Assembly: GCF_900107795.1 (NCBI RefSeq) | Contig: NZ_FNRL01000023.1 | Coordinates: 45,349-109,348, forward strand | Reading direction: 5' to 3' | DNA: 64,000 bases | DNA from: Chitinophaga terrae (ex Kim and Jung 2007) | Lineage (GTDB): Bacteria; Bacteroidota; Bacteroidia; Chitinophagales; Chitinophagaceae | In this document: positions 18,437-26,657 of the stretch, piece after piece | How positions within the stretch are numbered: the stretch's first letter is position 1 | How the letters are laid out: the number at the start of each line of letters is the position of its first letter | Notes under the pieces: generated by a model | The model's input: the letters and a program-made list of their open reading frames with translations, nothing else | Database searches by the model: none | Told to the model about the DNA's origin: nothing | Translations under genes and position numbers: made by a program

Positions 18437-20848
18437 CTAATCGCGGTTCTTCAAACCTAATTCCGCGACATCAATATCCTTTTCTTCATCCAGCGTATTC
18501 CATAATTCCTTCTTCCTCGCCTTCTTCAGCAACGCTTTCTCCATCCATAACAGCAACGCCGGGAGAATAGTCAGGTTAGTGATCATTGCCATTACCAATG
18601 TCAATGAAGTTAGCCATCCTAACGCTTTTGTTCCGCCAAATCCTGAGAAACTGAATATCATAAATCCTGCAAACAGGATCGCTGATGTATAGATGATACT
18701 TAAACCGGTTTCGTGGATGGTTTGCTTTACAGTAGCACTGATATCAAGATTATTCTTTGGCAACTCCTGCTTGAAATTCACCAGGAACCTGATAGTCACA
18801 TCAATCGCAATACCCAAGGCAACGGAGAAAACCAGTACCGTAGATGGCTTTAAGGCAACGCCCGCCCAGCCCATCACGCCGGCTGTTACAGCCAGCGGAA
18901 TTACGTTAGGGATCAACGATATCAGCAACATCCTCCAGCTGCGGAACAGGTATAACATACACAACATGATCAGCAGGAACGCCCACATAATACTTTCCAT
19001 CAACCCATTGATGATGAAACGGGAACCTTCCTGGAAGATAACGCTGGTACCGGTGAATGTCACTTTATAATGCGCCGTATCAAATATTTTGGCAACCTGG
19101 GGTTGTAAGGAGTCCAACAATTCCGGCAACTTTTTAGATCCAACATCTTTCATGTTCACACTTAACCTGGCAACCTGCTTGGTACTATCCATAAAAGATG
19201 AAACCAGTTTGGTGAAGGTAGATGCATCTCCTCCTGCATTGGCCGCACCTTTCATACGCAGGTAAGGCGCAAGGAAGCCAAGATCGAACTGGTTAGGTAC
19301 TGCATAGTTGGAACTATCGCCGTTATAGTAAGCCTGTTTCGCAAACTTAATCCCTTCTACCACAGATAATGGCCTTCCAAAATCAGGCTGGGAAGCGATC
19401 AATTGGGTAAGTTCATCCAGCTTGTTCAGGGTCTGCAAACTCACCACGCCATTCTTCCTTTTGGTATCTACTGCGATCTCCAGCGGCATTACGCCTTTGA
19501 AGTTCGTTTCAAGGAATTTCAGATCTGTATACAGTTTGTCGGTATGCGGAATATCGTCGAGCATATAACCTACCGACTGCAGTTTGCTCATTCCTATTCC
19601 CGCCAGGATGAGCATAATAACGCTCACGCCATAGACCCAGCGACGATATTTGAACACCAGGGTAGTCAGCAAACTGAGTATTGAATTAAAGAATTTATTC
19701 TCGAGATAATTGGTATGTTTCGCTTTTGGCGGCGGCAAATAACTTAAAACTGCCGGCAGGAAAATAAATGAGATCAGGAAGATGAACATGATATTTAATC
19801 CTGCCACTGCACCGAATTCTTTCAGGATAGCGCTGTTCGTAAAACAGAACACGCCAAAACCGATAGCCGCTGTAATATTGGTGAACAGCGTTACAATACC
19901 CATACGTTGTATCATGTGTACCAGCGCTCTCGACTTATTCTGGTCTTTTGCATATTCGGCGTGGTACTTACTGAGAAAATACACGCAGTTAGGTATCCCT
20001 ATCACTACAATCAATGAAGGGATAAGACCTGTCAGCAAAGTGATCTTGTATTTGAACAATACGATTGTAGCTACGGACCAGATCACGCCGATCGCAACCA
20101 CGACCATCGACATGATCACTGCGCTGAATGAACGGAAAAAGGAGAACAGGATCAAGGCAGTGAGGAGGAACGATATCTTGAGGAAGAACTTCAGTTCATC
20201 CGCCACTTTGGTAGCCATCACAGTTCTTATCAGTGGCAAGCCGCTTAAACGGACCTCTGAATGGTGCTTCTCCTGGAAATCGTTTGCCAGTTTGGTGATC
20301 TCTTTTACTACACCGGTACGTTTGGGGGAATTAAATACATCCTTATTAACGTAAATAGCCATGAGGTATGCATGGCTATCTGGGTTATAGAGTAAACCTT
20401 TGTAAAAAGGAAGCTGGTAAAATTTGTTAGCCAGGCTGTCAACGGTTTGCTGGTTGGAAAGATCACCGGCGAACAGCTGGTGCGCCTCCAGTTTTTGTGT
20501 GCTGTCATTTTTTACCAGGTTGATGGCCATCGGTACGCTCATGATATTTTCCACGGCGAAAACCTTCTTCATATCCTGGTTCAGTTTCACATAATCCCTG
20601 AAGTAATCTGCCTGGAAAAACTTATCTGTTTGCACGGCCAGCATCAACACGTTACCATCACTACCGAACTTCTTTTTAAATTCCTGGAACTCAATGTACT
20701 TCTGGTTATCTGTAGGTATTGTTGCCACATAATCGTAAGACATCTCTACTTTGCTGGCAAAGTACCCCATTATACCGGTACTAATGAATAGCAGGACAAG
20801 TAATAATAATCTGAATTTTAGCACAAAGCTGGCTAACCGTTGCCACAT
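18437..20848 (-). CDS. RND/MMPL-family transporter
   Basis: An inner-membrane protein of about 803 residues with the RND duplication: one TM helix near the N-terminus, a periplasmic loop, a block of five to six TM segments (about 220-400), a second loop and a second TM block (about 630-790). It resembles the MMPL/patched or HpnN-like group rather than tripartite AcrB pumps (which are about 1030 residues). The substrate, perhaps lipid or hydrophobic, is not known. ATG at 20848 (MWQRL) follows GGAAG at suitable spacing; ATG at 20860 is possible; the longer TTG-start form is unlikely. A -7-like box is at 20885. The gene is divergent from recO. Confidence 0.88.
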   Translation of the reverse strand: MWQRLASFVLKFRLLLLVLLFISTGIMGYFASKVEMSYDYVATIPTDNQKYIEFQEFKKKFGSDGNVLMLAVQTDKFFQADYFRDYVKLNQDMKKVFAVENIMSVPMAINLVKNDSTQKLEAHQLFAGDLSNQQTVDSLANKFYQLPFYKGLLYNPDSHAYLMAIYVNKDVFNSPKRTGVVKEITKLANDFQEKHHSEVRLSGLPLIRTVMATKVADELKFFLKISFLLTALILFSFFRSFSAVIMSMVVVAIGVIWSVATIVLFKYKITLLTGLIPSLIVVIGIPNCVYFLSKYHAEYAKDQNKSRALVHMIQRMGIVTLFTNITAAIGFGVFCFTNSAILKEFGAVAGLNIMFIFLISFIFLPAVLSYLPPPKAKHTNYLENKFFNSILSLLTTLVFKYRRWVYGVSVIMLILAGIGMSKLQSVGYMLDDIPHTDKLYTDLKFLETNFKGVMPLEIAVDTKRKNGVVSLQTLNKLDELTQLIASQPDFGRPLSVVEGIKFAKQAYYNGDSSNYAVPNQFDLGFLAPYLRMKGAANAGGDASTFTKLVSSFMDSTKQVARLSVNMKDVGSKKLPELLDSLQPQVAKIFDTAHYKVTFTGTSVIFQEGSRFIINGLMESIMWAFLLIMLCMLYLFRSWRMLLISLIPNVIPLAVTAGVMGWAGVALKPSTVLVFSVALGIAIDVTIRFLVNFKQELPKNNLDISATVKQTIHETGLSIIYTSAILFAGFMIFSFSGFGGTKALGWLTSLTLVMAMITNLTILPALLLWMEKALLKKARKKELWNTLDEEKDIDVAELGLKNRD

Positions 20849-20884
20849 AAGGACTTCCATTTTGGTAATGGGCGTAAAGGTAAA

Positions 20885-20892
20885 CAAAAATA
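20885..20892 (-). promoter_or_regulatory. Possible -7 box of the transporter gene
   Basis: Reads TATTTTTG on the minus strand; a TTG lies 17 bases further upstream, slightly short of the usual spacing. Confidence 0.35.
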
Positions 20893-20949
20893 GCTAAGCT
20901 GATAGTTAACAACTCTTAACGCTGCTACAATAAACCAGGTTAATTCCTG

Positions 20950-20957
20950 TAAATTTG
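20950..20957 (+). promoter_or_regulatory. Possible -7 box of recO
   Basis: TAAATTTG, 19 bases before the recO ATG at 20976, so the leader would be very short. No clear -33 box. Confidence 0.35.
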
Positions 20958-20975
20958 CGCTTTTACCGATATTCA

Positions 20976-21713
20976 ATGCTACATAAAACCCGCGGTATCG
21001 TTTTACGTGCGGTGAAGTATGGAGATACAAGCCTGATCCTGAGTGTATTTACAGAGCTTTTCGGATTGCAATCATACATTGTAAATGGCGCCCGATCCTC
21101 CAAACCTAAAGCTGCAAAAGGGAATTTGCTCCAACCGGGCAATATCCTGGAGATGGTCGTATACCACCAGGATATCAAGAATATTCACCGCATCTCCGAG
21201 TTCAAGCTGGGACATATCTATACGTCTGTTCAGTTAAACGTGGTAAAGAATACGGTAGCCCTGTATATAATAGAGTTGCTGCAAAAATGCCTGAAGCAAC
21301 CGGAACAACACCTGGAATTGTACTATTTCACTGAAAATACTTTGCGGTATTTAGACCTGGCCCCCATGCCGGCTATCGCCAACCTGCCCCTGTATTACAC
21401 CCTGAAAGTAGGGGAGCAGCTGGGCTTCAGGTTAAACGGTCATTTTTCAGAATACACCCCATTCCTCGATCTGCAGGAAGGTACATTCACAGACCTCCCT
21501 CCGCATCACAGCTATCACCTGGACCCTGAATGCAGTGAACTGACAGACAGGATATTCCGTTGCGCAGGGATCCCTGAACTGGTTACCATTACAATGAGTA
21601 AAGACAAAAGGAGAAGATTGCTGTACGCCTACCTTGATTTCTTTCAACTGCATTTGCCCGATTTCACGGAGATGCATTCGCCGCCTATTCTTCACGAGAT
21701 CTTAGACGCCTGA
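20976..21713 (+). CDS. recO: DNA repair protein RecO
   Basis: RecO helps RecF/RecR load RecA at single-strand gaps. The 245-residue protein begins MLHKTRGIVLRAVKYGD, the typical OB-fold start of RecO, followed by GLQSYIVNGARSSKPKAAKG, then a helical C-terminal domain. ATG at 20976 was chosen; an upstream TTG at 20955 would add seven residues without family support. The 3' end overlaps the convergent lpxH-like gene by 22 bases. The zinc-binding cysteines of some RecO proteins are not obvious. Confidence 0.93.
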   Translation: MLHKTRGIVLRAVKYGDTSLILSVFTELFGLQSYIVNGARSSKPKAAKGNLLQPGNILEMVVYHQDIKNIHRISEFKLGHIYTSVQLNVVKNTVALYIIELLQKCLKQPEQHLELYYFTENTLRYLDLAPMPAIANLPLYYTLKVGEQLGFRLNGHFSEYTPFLDLQEGTFTDLPPHHSYHLDPECSELTDRIFRCAGIPELVTITMSKDKRRRLLYAYLDFFQLHLPDFTEMHSPPILHEILDA

Positions 21714-22495
21714 TCAGCGGCCTTTTTACCGGCTTCAGTAAAGAAACGGAGATCCACTTTCCGGCCGTCGAATTCGGCATAGGAGAAGTAGTTGATCCAG
21801 TCGCCCAGGTTGATGTACCGGCTGTTATCTTTCAGTTGAATATCCAGCGGCAGGTGCCGGTGGCCGAAGATGAAGTAATCGAAGTGTTCTTTTTGCAAGA
21901 CTTCCTTGCTGTAAATAGCGAGCCATTCGTTCTCTTCGCCGAGGAAGTGTTCCAGCTCCTGGCCGGTTGCAGCCCGGCTTTTGCGGCTGAAGTAGTTGGC
22001 GAGCGCTATGCCCCAGGAGGGGTGAATAGCAGAGAACAGCCATCTGCAAACGGGGTTGCGAAATACTTTTTTCAGGAATTTATAACCATGATCACCGGGG
22101 CCAAGTCCGTCGCCATGGCCTATGTAAAAGCGTTTGCTGCCTATGGTAAAAGTTTGGGGTTCGTAATATACCGGTATATCCAGTTCATCTTCAAAATATC
22201 CATCCATCCACATATCATGGTTGCCAATGAATACGGAAATACCTATGCCTTTATCTCTTAACGAAGCAAGGCGGCCTAATACACGGGTATACCCTTTAGG
22301 GATCACGTGTTTGTATTCGAACCAGAAATCGAAGATATCACCTACCAGGAAGATATGGGCAGCATCGGCTTCTATCTGGTCAAACCATTGCAGGAGCAAT
22401 TTTTCCCTTTCCCTGCTGGCGGCAGGATCAGGCACTCCCAGGTGAAAATCAGAAGCAAAGTATACTTTCTTATTGGCAGGTAACTGGATCTCCAT
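21692..22495 (-). CDS. lpxH: UDP-2,3-diacylglucosamine diphosphatase (LpxH-like)
   Basis: A 267-residue calcineurin-like metallophosphoesterase. Metal-binding motifs in order: FASDFHLG (about 13-20), GDIFDFWFE, GNHDMWM, YIGHGDG and FGHRH. The DFWFE and GNHD pattern is that of LpxH-type enzymes, which remove UMP from UDP-diacylglucosamine in lipid A synthesis at the inner face of the membrane. A general phosphoesterase role cannot be excluded. It lies downstream of a long hairpin (22510-22576) and overlaps the end of recO on the opposite strand. Confidence 0.88.
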   Translation of the reverse strand: MEIQLPANKKVYFASDFHLGVPDPAASREREKLLLQWFDQIEADAAHIFLVGDIFDFWFEYKHVIPKGYTRVLGRLASLRDKGIGISVFIGNHDMWMDGYFEDELDIPVYYEPQTFTIGSKRFYIGHGDGLGPGDHGYKFLKKVFRNPVCRWLFSAIHPSWGIALANYFSRKSRAATGQELEHFLGEENEWLAIYSKEVLQKEHFDYFIFGHRHLPLDIQLKDNSRYINLGDWINYFSYAEFDGRKVDLRFFTEAGKKAADQASKIS

Positions 22496-22509
22496 TTCTT
22501 TAAAAAGTA

Positions 22510-22576
22510 ATAGCCTTTAGTGTTCAGCTTTTAGTAATGTGCAATGATATTACTAAAATCCAATACTAAAGGCTAT
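22510..22576. terminator. Long two-step hairpin between lutC-like gene and lpxH
   Basis: Outer arms of 12 bases (22510-22521 and 22565-22576) are perfectly complementary, and inner arms TTTTAGTAAT (22529-22538) and ATTACTAAAA (22549-22558) form a second perfect stem. On the minus strand it is followed by TTACTTTTT, so it can end the ftsH group transcript before lpxH. Confidence 0.6.
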
Positions 22577-22592
22577 AAATTATTTCATGCTA

Positions 22593-23228
22593 TTATTCGT
22601 CTACTAAAAATACATACACTTCTTTAGGTCCGTGAATGCCGACTACCAGTGTTTTTTCAATATCTGCTGTGCGGCTTGGGCCTGTAGCAAAAGAGATAGA
22701 AGAAGGCAGATCGTTGCCATACTTATCTTTCAGCTTATTCAGTGCATCTTTTAAATCGAATACCAGTTGGTGCGTATAGGCAACAATGATATGTACGGGC
22801 GCGTATACGGGAAGGGCGCGGCCACTTGGCTGGGCGGCGCTTAACACCACTGTTCCGGTCCTGGATACCAGGTATTCGCAGTCTGTGATGGCGGCATCTG
22901 CTTCGTGCATGGTTCCGCGGTTCAAGACGTTTAATTGATCCTGGTTGATCTGCTTTAAGAGAGCGGGCGTCTGGCAGTATACATTATGCCAGTCTTTGTG
23001 TTCGCACAAGGCTCTTAAAGTATCCAGCAATTCTCCTTTACTGCTGCAGAAAACGAACTTTCCCTGTAAGCGGGTGAACTCCTCTGCGAACTTAATTTCC
23101 AGGCTTTCATTCTCCGTGCGGAAAACAGACGAGTTGCCCTCCGAATTTGGGAAGGGCAACTGAACCGGCTGACTGAGCGCATTTCGCACTCTTTTCAGAA
23201 TATTTTCCTTGGCAGGAGAGATTTTCAT
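22593..23228 (-). CDS. LUD-domain protein (LutC/YkgG-like)
   Basis: A 211-residue LUD-domain protein of the LutC group. Seen: the central SRTGTVVLSAAQPSGRALPVYAP and the C-terminal SSISFATGPSRTADIEKTLVVGIHGPKEV, both hallmark LUD segments. LutC works with LutA and LutB in iron-sulfur-dependent L-lactate oxidation, but neither partner is present here. ATG at 23228 was chosen because it lies 8 bases after the ftsH stop; longer starts would overlap ftsH. It is probably cotranscribed with rsfS and ftsH. The role in this context is unclear. Confidence 0.88.
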   Translation of the reverse strand: MKISPAKENILKRVRNALSQPVQLPFPNSEGNSSVFRTENESLEIKFAEEFTRLQGKFVFCSSKGELLDTLRALCEHKDWHNVYCQTPALLKQINQDQLNVLNRGTMHEADAAITDCEYLVSRTGTVVLSAAQPSGRALPVYAPVHIIVAYTHQLVFDLKDALNKLKDKYGNDLPSSISFATGPSRTADIEKTLVVGIHGPKEVYVFLVDE

Positions 23229-23235
23229 ATCACTC

Positions 23236-25263
23236 TTAAGCATTAGCTGGTGAAGGTGAAGGATTGATGATGTCGGATGGATGGATACCATCTGTGGTCA
23301 TTCCTTCATTCTTTGGATGTTCTTTATGCGTATCAAAAGGACGTTTACCGATCAGGCGTTCTAGGTCGGCCTGGTAAAGTACTTCCTTCTTCAAAAGTTC
23401 CTGAGCTAATATTTTTACTGCGTCAATTTTTTCTGTGAGCAGTTTTTTAGTTCTTTCATAAGCGCCTTCGATCAGTTTACGCACTTCTTCGTCTATCAGG
23501 CGGGAAGTTTCTTCTGAGTAAGGCTTGGTGAATGACTGATCGCTGTTCGGATCATAGAACGAAACGTTACCAACTTTTTCGTTCATACCGTATACGGTTA
23601 CCATAGCGTAAGCCATACGGGTGATCACCTGCAGGTCGTTTTGTGCGCCTGTAGAGATCTTTCCGAATACCAGTTCTTCCACTGCACGGCCGCCGAGGGT
23701 CATACAGATATCATCCATCAGCTGCTCGGTGTTATACAGGTATTGTTCTTTAGGCAGGTACTGAGCATACCCTAAGGCAGCAACACCGCGCGGAACAATG
23801 GTTACTTTTACCAGTGGGTTAGCGTGTTCAAGGAACCAGCCGCAGATAGCATGACCTGCTTCATGGTATGCGATCACTTCTTTTTCTTCAGGAGAGATGA
23901 TCTTGTTCTTTTTCTCCAGACCTCCTATTACGCGGTCGATGGCGTCGTTGAAGTCTTCCATTTCAACCTGTGTTTTGCCTTTACGTGCGGCGATCAGGGC
24001 TGCTTCGTTACAAACGTTAGCGATGTCGGCGCCGGCAAAGCCAGGAGTCATGGAAGCTAATTTCTTGATATCAAGATTTGGAGAAGTTTTGATCGGTTTC
24101 AGGTGAACTTCGAAAATAGTTTCCCTGCCGGCCAGATCTGGTTTGTCGATAGAGATCTGACGGTCGAAACGCCCTGGGCGCAGTAACGCGCTGTCCAGTA
24201 CATCCGGGCGGTTGGTAGCAGCCAGGATAATGATACCGCTGTCTGTTCCGAAACCATCCATTTCAACCAGGAGCTGGTTAAGGGTATTTTCGCGTTCGTC
24301 GTTGCTCATCATCACGTTTTTACCCCTGGCACGGCCGATGGCGTCAATTTCGTCGATGAAGATGATACAAGGCGCTTTTTCCCTGGCCTGTTTGAACAGG
24401 TCGCGTACCCTGCTGGCGCCAACTCCTACGAACAGTTCCACGAAATCGGAACCGGACATAGAGAAGAATGGTACCTGGGCTTCGCCGGCCATTGCTTTGG
24501 CCAGGAGGGTTTTACCGGTGCCCGGAGGGCCTACCAGTAAAGCACCTTTAGGAATTTTACCACCTAAAGAGGTGTATTTCTTAGGGTTTTTCAGGAAATC
24601 CACGATTTCCATTACCTCTACTTTCGCTTCGTCCAGACCTGCAACATCGTTAAAGGTGATGTTTACACGGGTGCCTTTATCGAAGAGGGTTGCTTTTGAT
24701 TTACCAATGTTGAAGATACCGCCAGGACCTCCGCTACCGCCGGCAGGGCCGCCCATTTTTCTCATGAGCAGGATCCACAAACCAATGATAAGGATGATCG
24801 GCAGCAGCAACTGGAAGATAGGTTCGAACCAACCGGTACGCTCGTCGTACGAGATCTTAACCTGGTTTTCGATAGGAACTCCTTCCTGTGCTTTATCGAT
24901 ATCTTTTTTGAAACTTTCTTCACTACCGATTGTAAAACGGAAGTGCGGTCCAGGATTTTCGCTACCAAATTTCGTTTTGTTTACAGCATTGAATTTAGGC
25001 AGTTTAAGAGAATCCGGTTTTATGTAGACTTCTACATACTTTTTGTTCACAACTACCAGACGATCAACGTCTCCTGGTTTCAGGTAATTTACCTGGAACT
25101 CCTGGAAACTGATCTCTTTGCTAGGAGATTTCCAATCTCCCGCCAAGTTCATTGCAAGCAGGGCTATGCCGATAATGGCATACACCCAGTATATATTGAA
25201 CTTCGGTCCTTTCTTAGGTGCTTTCTCTGAACCCTTGTTGAAGTTATTGCCTCCTTTTTCCAT
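23236..25263 (-). CDS. ftsH: ATP-dependent zinc metalloprotease FtsH
   Basis: A membrane-anchored AAA+ protease of 675 residues that degrades misassembled membrane and short-lived proteins. Seen in order: TM helix near residues 24-43, periplasmic domain, TM helix near 150-166, Walker A GPPGTGKT, Walker B CIIFIDEIDAIG, the second region of homology (ATNRPDVLDSALLRPGRFDR) and the zinc site YHEAGH (about residue 467). The Gly/Pro-rich insert after TM2 is common in Bacteroidetes FtsH. It follows rsfS by 76 bases. Confidence 0.97.
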   Translation of the reverse strand: MEKGGNNFNKGSEKAPKKGPKFNIYWVYAIIGIALLAMNLAGDWKSPSKEISFQEFQVNYLKPGDVDRLVVVNKKYVEVYIKPDSLKLPKFNAVNKTKFGSENPGPHFRFTIGSEESFKKDIDKAQEGVPIENQVKISYDERTGWFEPIFQLLLPIILIIGLWILLMRKMGGPAGGSGGPGGIFNIGKSKATLFDKGTRVNITFNDVAGLDEAKVEVMEIVDFLKNPKKYTSLGGKIPKGALLVGPPGTGKTLLAKAMAGEAQVPFFSMSGSDFVELFVGVGASRVRDLFKQAREKAPCIIFIDEIDAIGRARGKNVMMSNDERENTLNQLLVEMDGFGTDSGIIILAATNRPDVLDSALLRPGRFDRQISIDKPDLAGRETIFEVHLKPIKTSPNLDIKKLASMTPGFAGADIANVCNEAALIAARKGKTQVEMEDFNDAIDRVIGGLEKKNKIISPEEKEVIAYHEAGHAICGWFLEHANPLVKVTIVPRGVAALGYAQYLPKEQYLYNTEQLMDDICMTLGGRAVEELVFGKISTGAQNDLQVITRMAYAMVTVYGMNEKVGNVSFYDPNSDQSFTKPYSEETSRLIDEEVRKLIEGAYERTKKLLTEKIDAVKILAQELLKKEVLYQADLERLIGKRPFDTHKEHPKNEGMTTDGIHPSDIINPSPSPANA

Positions 25264-25339
25264 AATCTTACGCTCCTTTACGGATGTTTATTGCTATCAG
25301 AATAATATGAATAATTAAATTCTAAAACAACTGTTTTGT

Positions 25340-25744
25340 TTAGTCGTCTGTGTGGTCCATTCTATCGGCATCACTCCACATTTCCTCCAGATTATAGAAT
25401 TTCCGGTTTTCGGGCTGGAATACATGTACGACTACATTCACATAGTCGACCAATACCCATTGCTGTGAATTAAAGCCTTCATGTTTATATGGTGTTTCAG
25501 ATGTATTTTTTTCTACCTCTTCCTCCACATAATCCGCGATTGCTTTTACCTGGGTGCCTGAATTGGCTTCACATATTATAAAGAAATCGGCCACAGCTTC
25601 AGGAATCTGGCGTAGATCCAGGGATACGATATTTTCCCCCTTCTTATCCTGTATGGCCTTAATGATGGTGGTAAAAATTTCACTTTCTCTGGTCAGGCGT
25701 TGTTGCGCCTTCTTTCTAGTACTCAGAACGGTTAAGGGTGCCAA
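25340..25744 (-). CDS. rsfS: Ribosomal silencing factor RsfS
   Basis: RsfS binds uL14 of the large ribosomal subunit and blocks subunit joining in starvation. It has 134 residues with the family core IVSLDLRQIPEAVADFFIIC, a segment SGTQVKAIADYVEEEV and WVLVDYVNVVVHVFQPENR near the end. The frame has no ATG before the conserved part; a TTG at 25744 is the best start. The C-terminal DADRMDHTDD tail is acidic. It precedes ftsH, a common order in Bacteroidetes. Confidence 0.93.
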   Translation of the reverse strand: MAPLTVLSTRKKAQQRLTRESEIFTTIIKAIQDKKGENIVSLDLRQIPEAVADFFIICEANSGTQVKAIADYVEEEVEKNTSETPYKHEGFNSQQWVLVDYVNVVVHVFQPENRKFYNLEEMWSDADRMDHTDD

Positions 25745-25780
25745 TAAATCTCGTTTTTGTTAAAAATAATCTTTAATTGT

Positions 25781-25788
25781 CAAAGTTA
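25781..25788 (-). promoter_or_regulatory. Possible -7 box of rsfS-ftsH
   Basis: Reads TAACTTTG on the minus strand, 37 bases before the rsfS start. The -33 position has only a partial match. Confidence 0.4.
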
Positions 25789-25892
25789 CTAAACAAGCAG
25801 TAATATAACATGTTTAATATCGCTCGCGGGGGCCCGGATTTGTTAAGAAAATAATAAAATGAATTACTTTTCGGGCTGGATTCAGACTAAAA

Positions 25893-26657
25893 ATGATTCA
25901 TGTGATTGGACACCCGTTATATATATTAGACGAAGTTGGTAGCACCAATAACTATGCCATGGAACAGGTCAATACCGGCAAAGTGACATCCGGTACAGCC
26001 TGGTTCACCAGTAACCAAACAGCCGGTAAAGGTACCCGTGGTAAAACATGGATAGCCCAGCCCGGAGATATCAGCGCTTTAAGCATTGCTCTGCAACCAT
26101 CTATGCTGCCGCTTTCCAGGCAATTTATGCTGAGCGTTGCCGTAGCGCTCGGCGCAGCCGATTGCTTCATTTCCCTGGCAGGAGACGAGACCGTAATAAA
26201 GTGGCCCAACGACATTTACTGGCGTGACAGAAAGGCAGGCGGCATCCTGATCGAGAATGTTTTAAGAGGCAGCATCTGGCAATATGCCATTATCGGTATC
26301 GGGTTCAATGTAAACCAACCTGCCTTCCCTCCTGAACTACCCAATGCAGTTTCCTTACTCCAGATCACCGGCAAACGCCGGGAAGCCATTGAAGTAGCAA
26401 AAGTCCTCTGCGCCTCGCTCGAAAACAGGATAAAACAAATACATCCTTCCAACTATGAAGCAATGCTGAAGGAATATACTTCCAGGCTGTTCCGCTGGCA
26501 GCAACCGGCCTTATACAAAAAAGACGGCGAAACCTTCCGGGGAACCATCCGGGACGTGCTGCCCGACGGGCATCTGTGCCTGGAAAAAGAGAGCGGAGAG
26601 ATGCTGAAACTGGGTTTCGGGGAGGTAGAATTTGTACTCGGTTCCCAAAATCACTGA
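25893..26657 (+). CDS. birA: Biotin-[acetyl-CoA-carboxylase] ligase
   Basis: Activates biotin with ATP and attaches it to the lysine of biotin carboxyl carrier protein. It has 254 residues: catalytic domain with EVGSTNNYAM, the biotin/ATP loop AGKGTRGKTW (about 45-54), KWPNDIYW and KAGGILIENVLRG, then the short C-terminal SH3-like domain. The N-terminal helix-turn-helix of E. coli BirA is missing, so it is a mono-functional ligase without repressor activity. Its end overlaps the convergent glycosyltransferase gene by 7 bases. Confidence 0.95.
   Translation: MIHVIGHPLYILDEVGSTNNYAMEQVNTGKVTSGTAWFTSNQTAGKGTRGKTWIAQPGDISALSIALQPSMLPLSRQFMLSVAVALGAADCFISLAGDETVIKWPNDIYWRDRKAGGILIENVLRGSIWQYAIIGIGFNVNQPAFPPELPNAVSLLQITGKRREAIEVAKVLCASLENRIKQIHPSNYEAMLKEYTSRLFRWQQPALYKKDGETFRGTIRDVLPDGHLCLEKESGEMLKLGFGEVEFVLGSQNH

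Noticed and set aside
20849..20887. N-terminal extension of the RND/MMPL transporter from a TTG
   Set aside because: Two ATG codons lie downstream directly before the first membrane helix, one with a GGAAG site; the extension is hydrophilic and unneeded.
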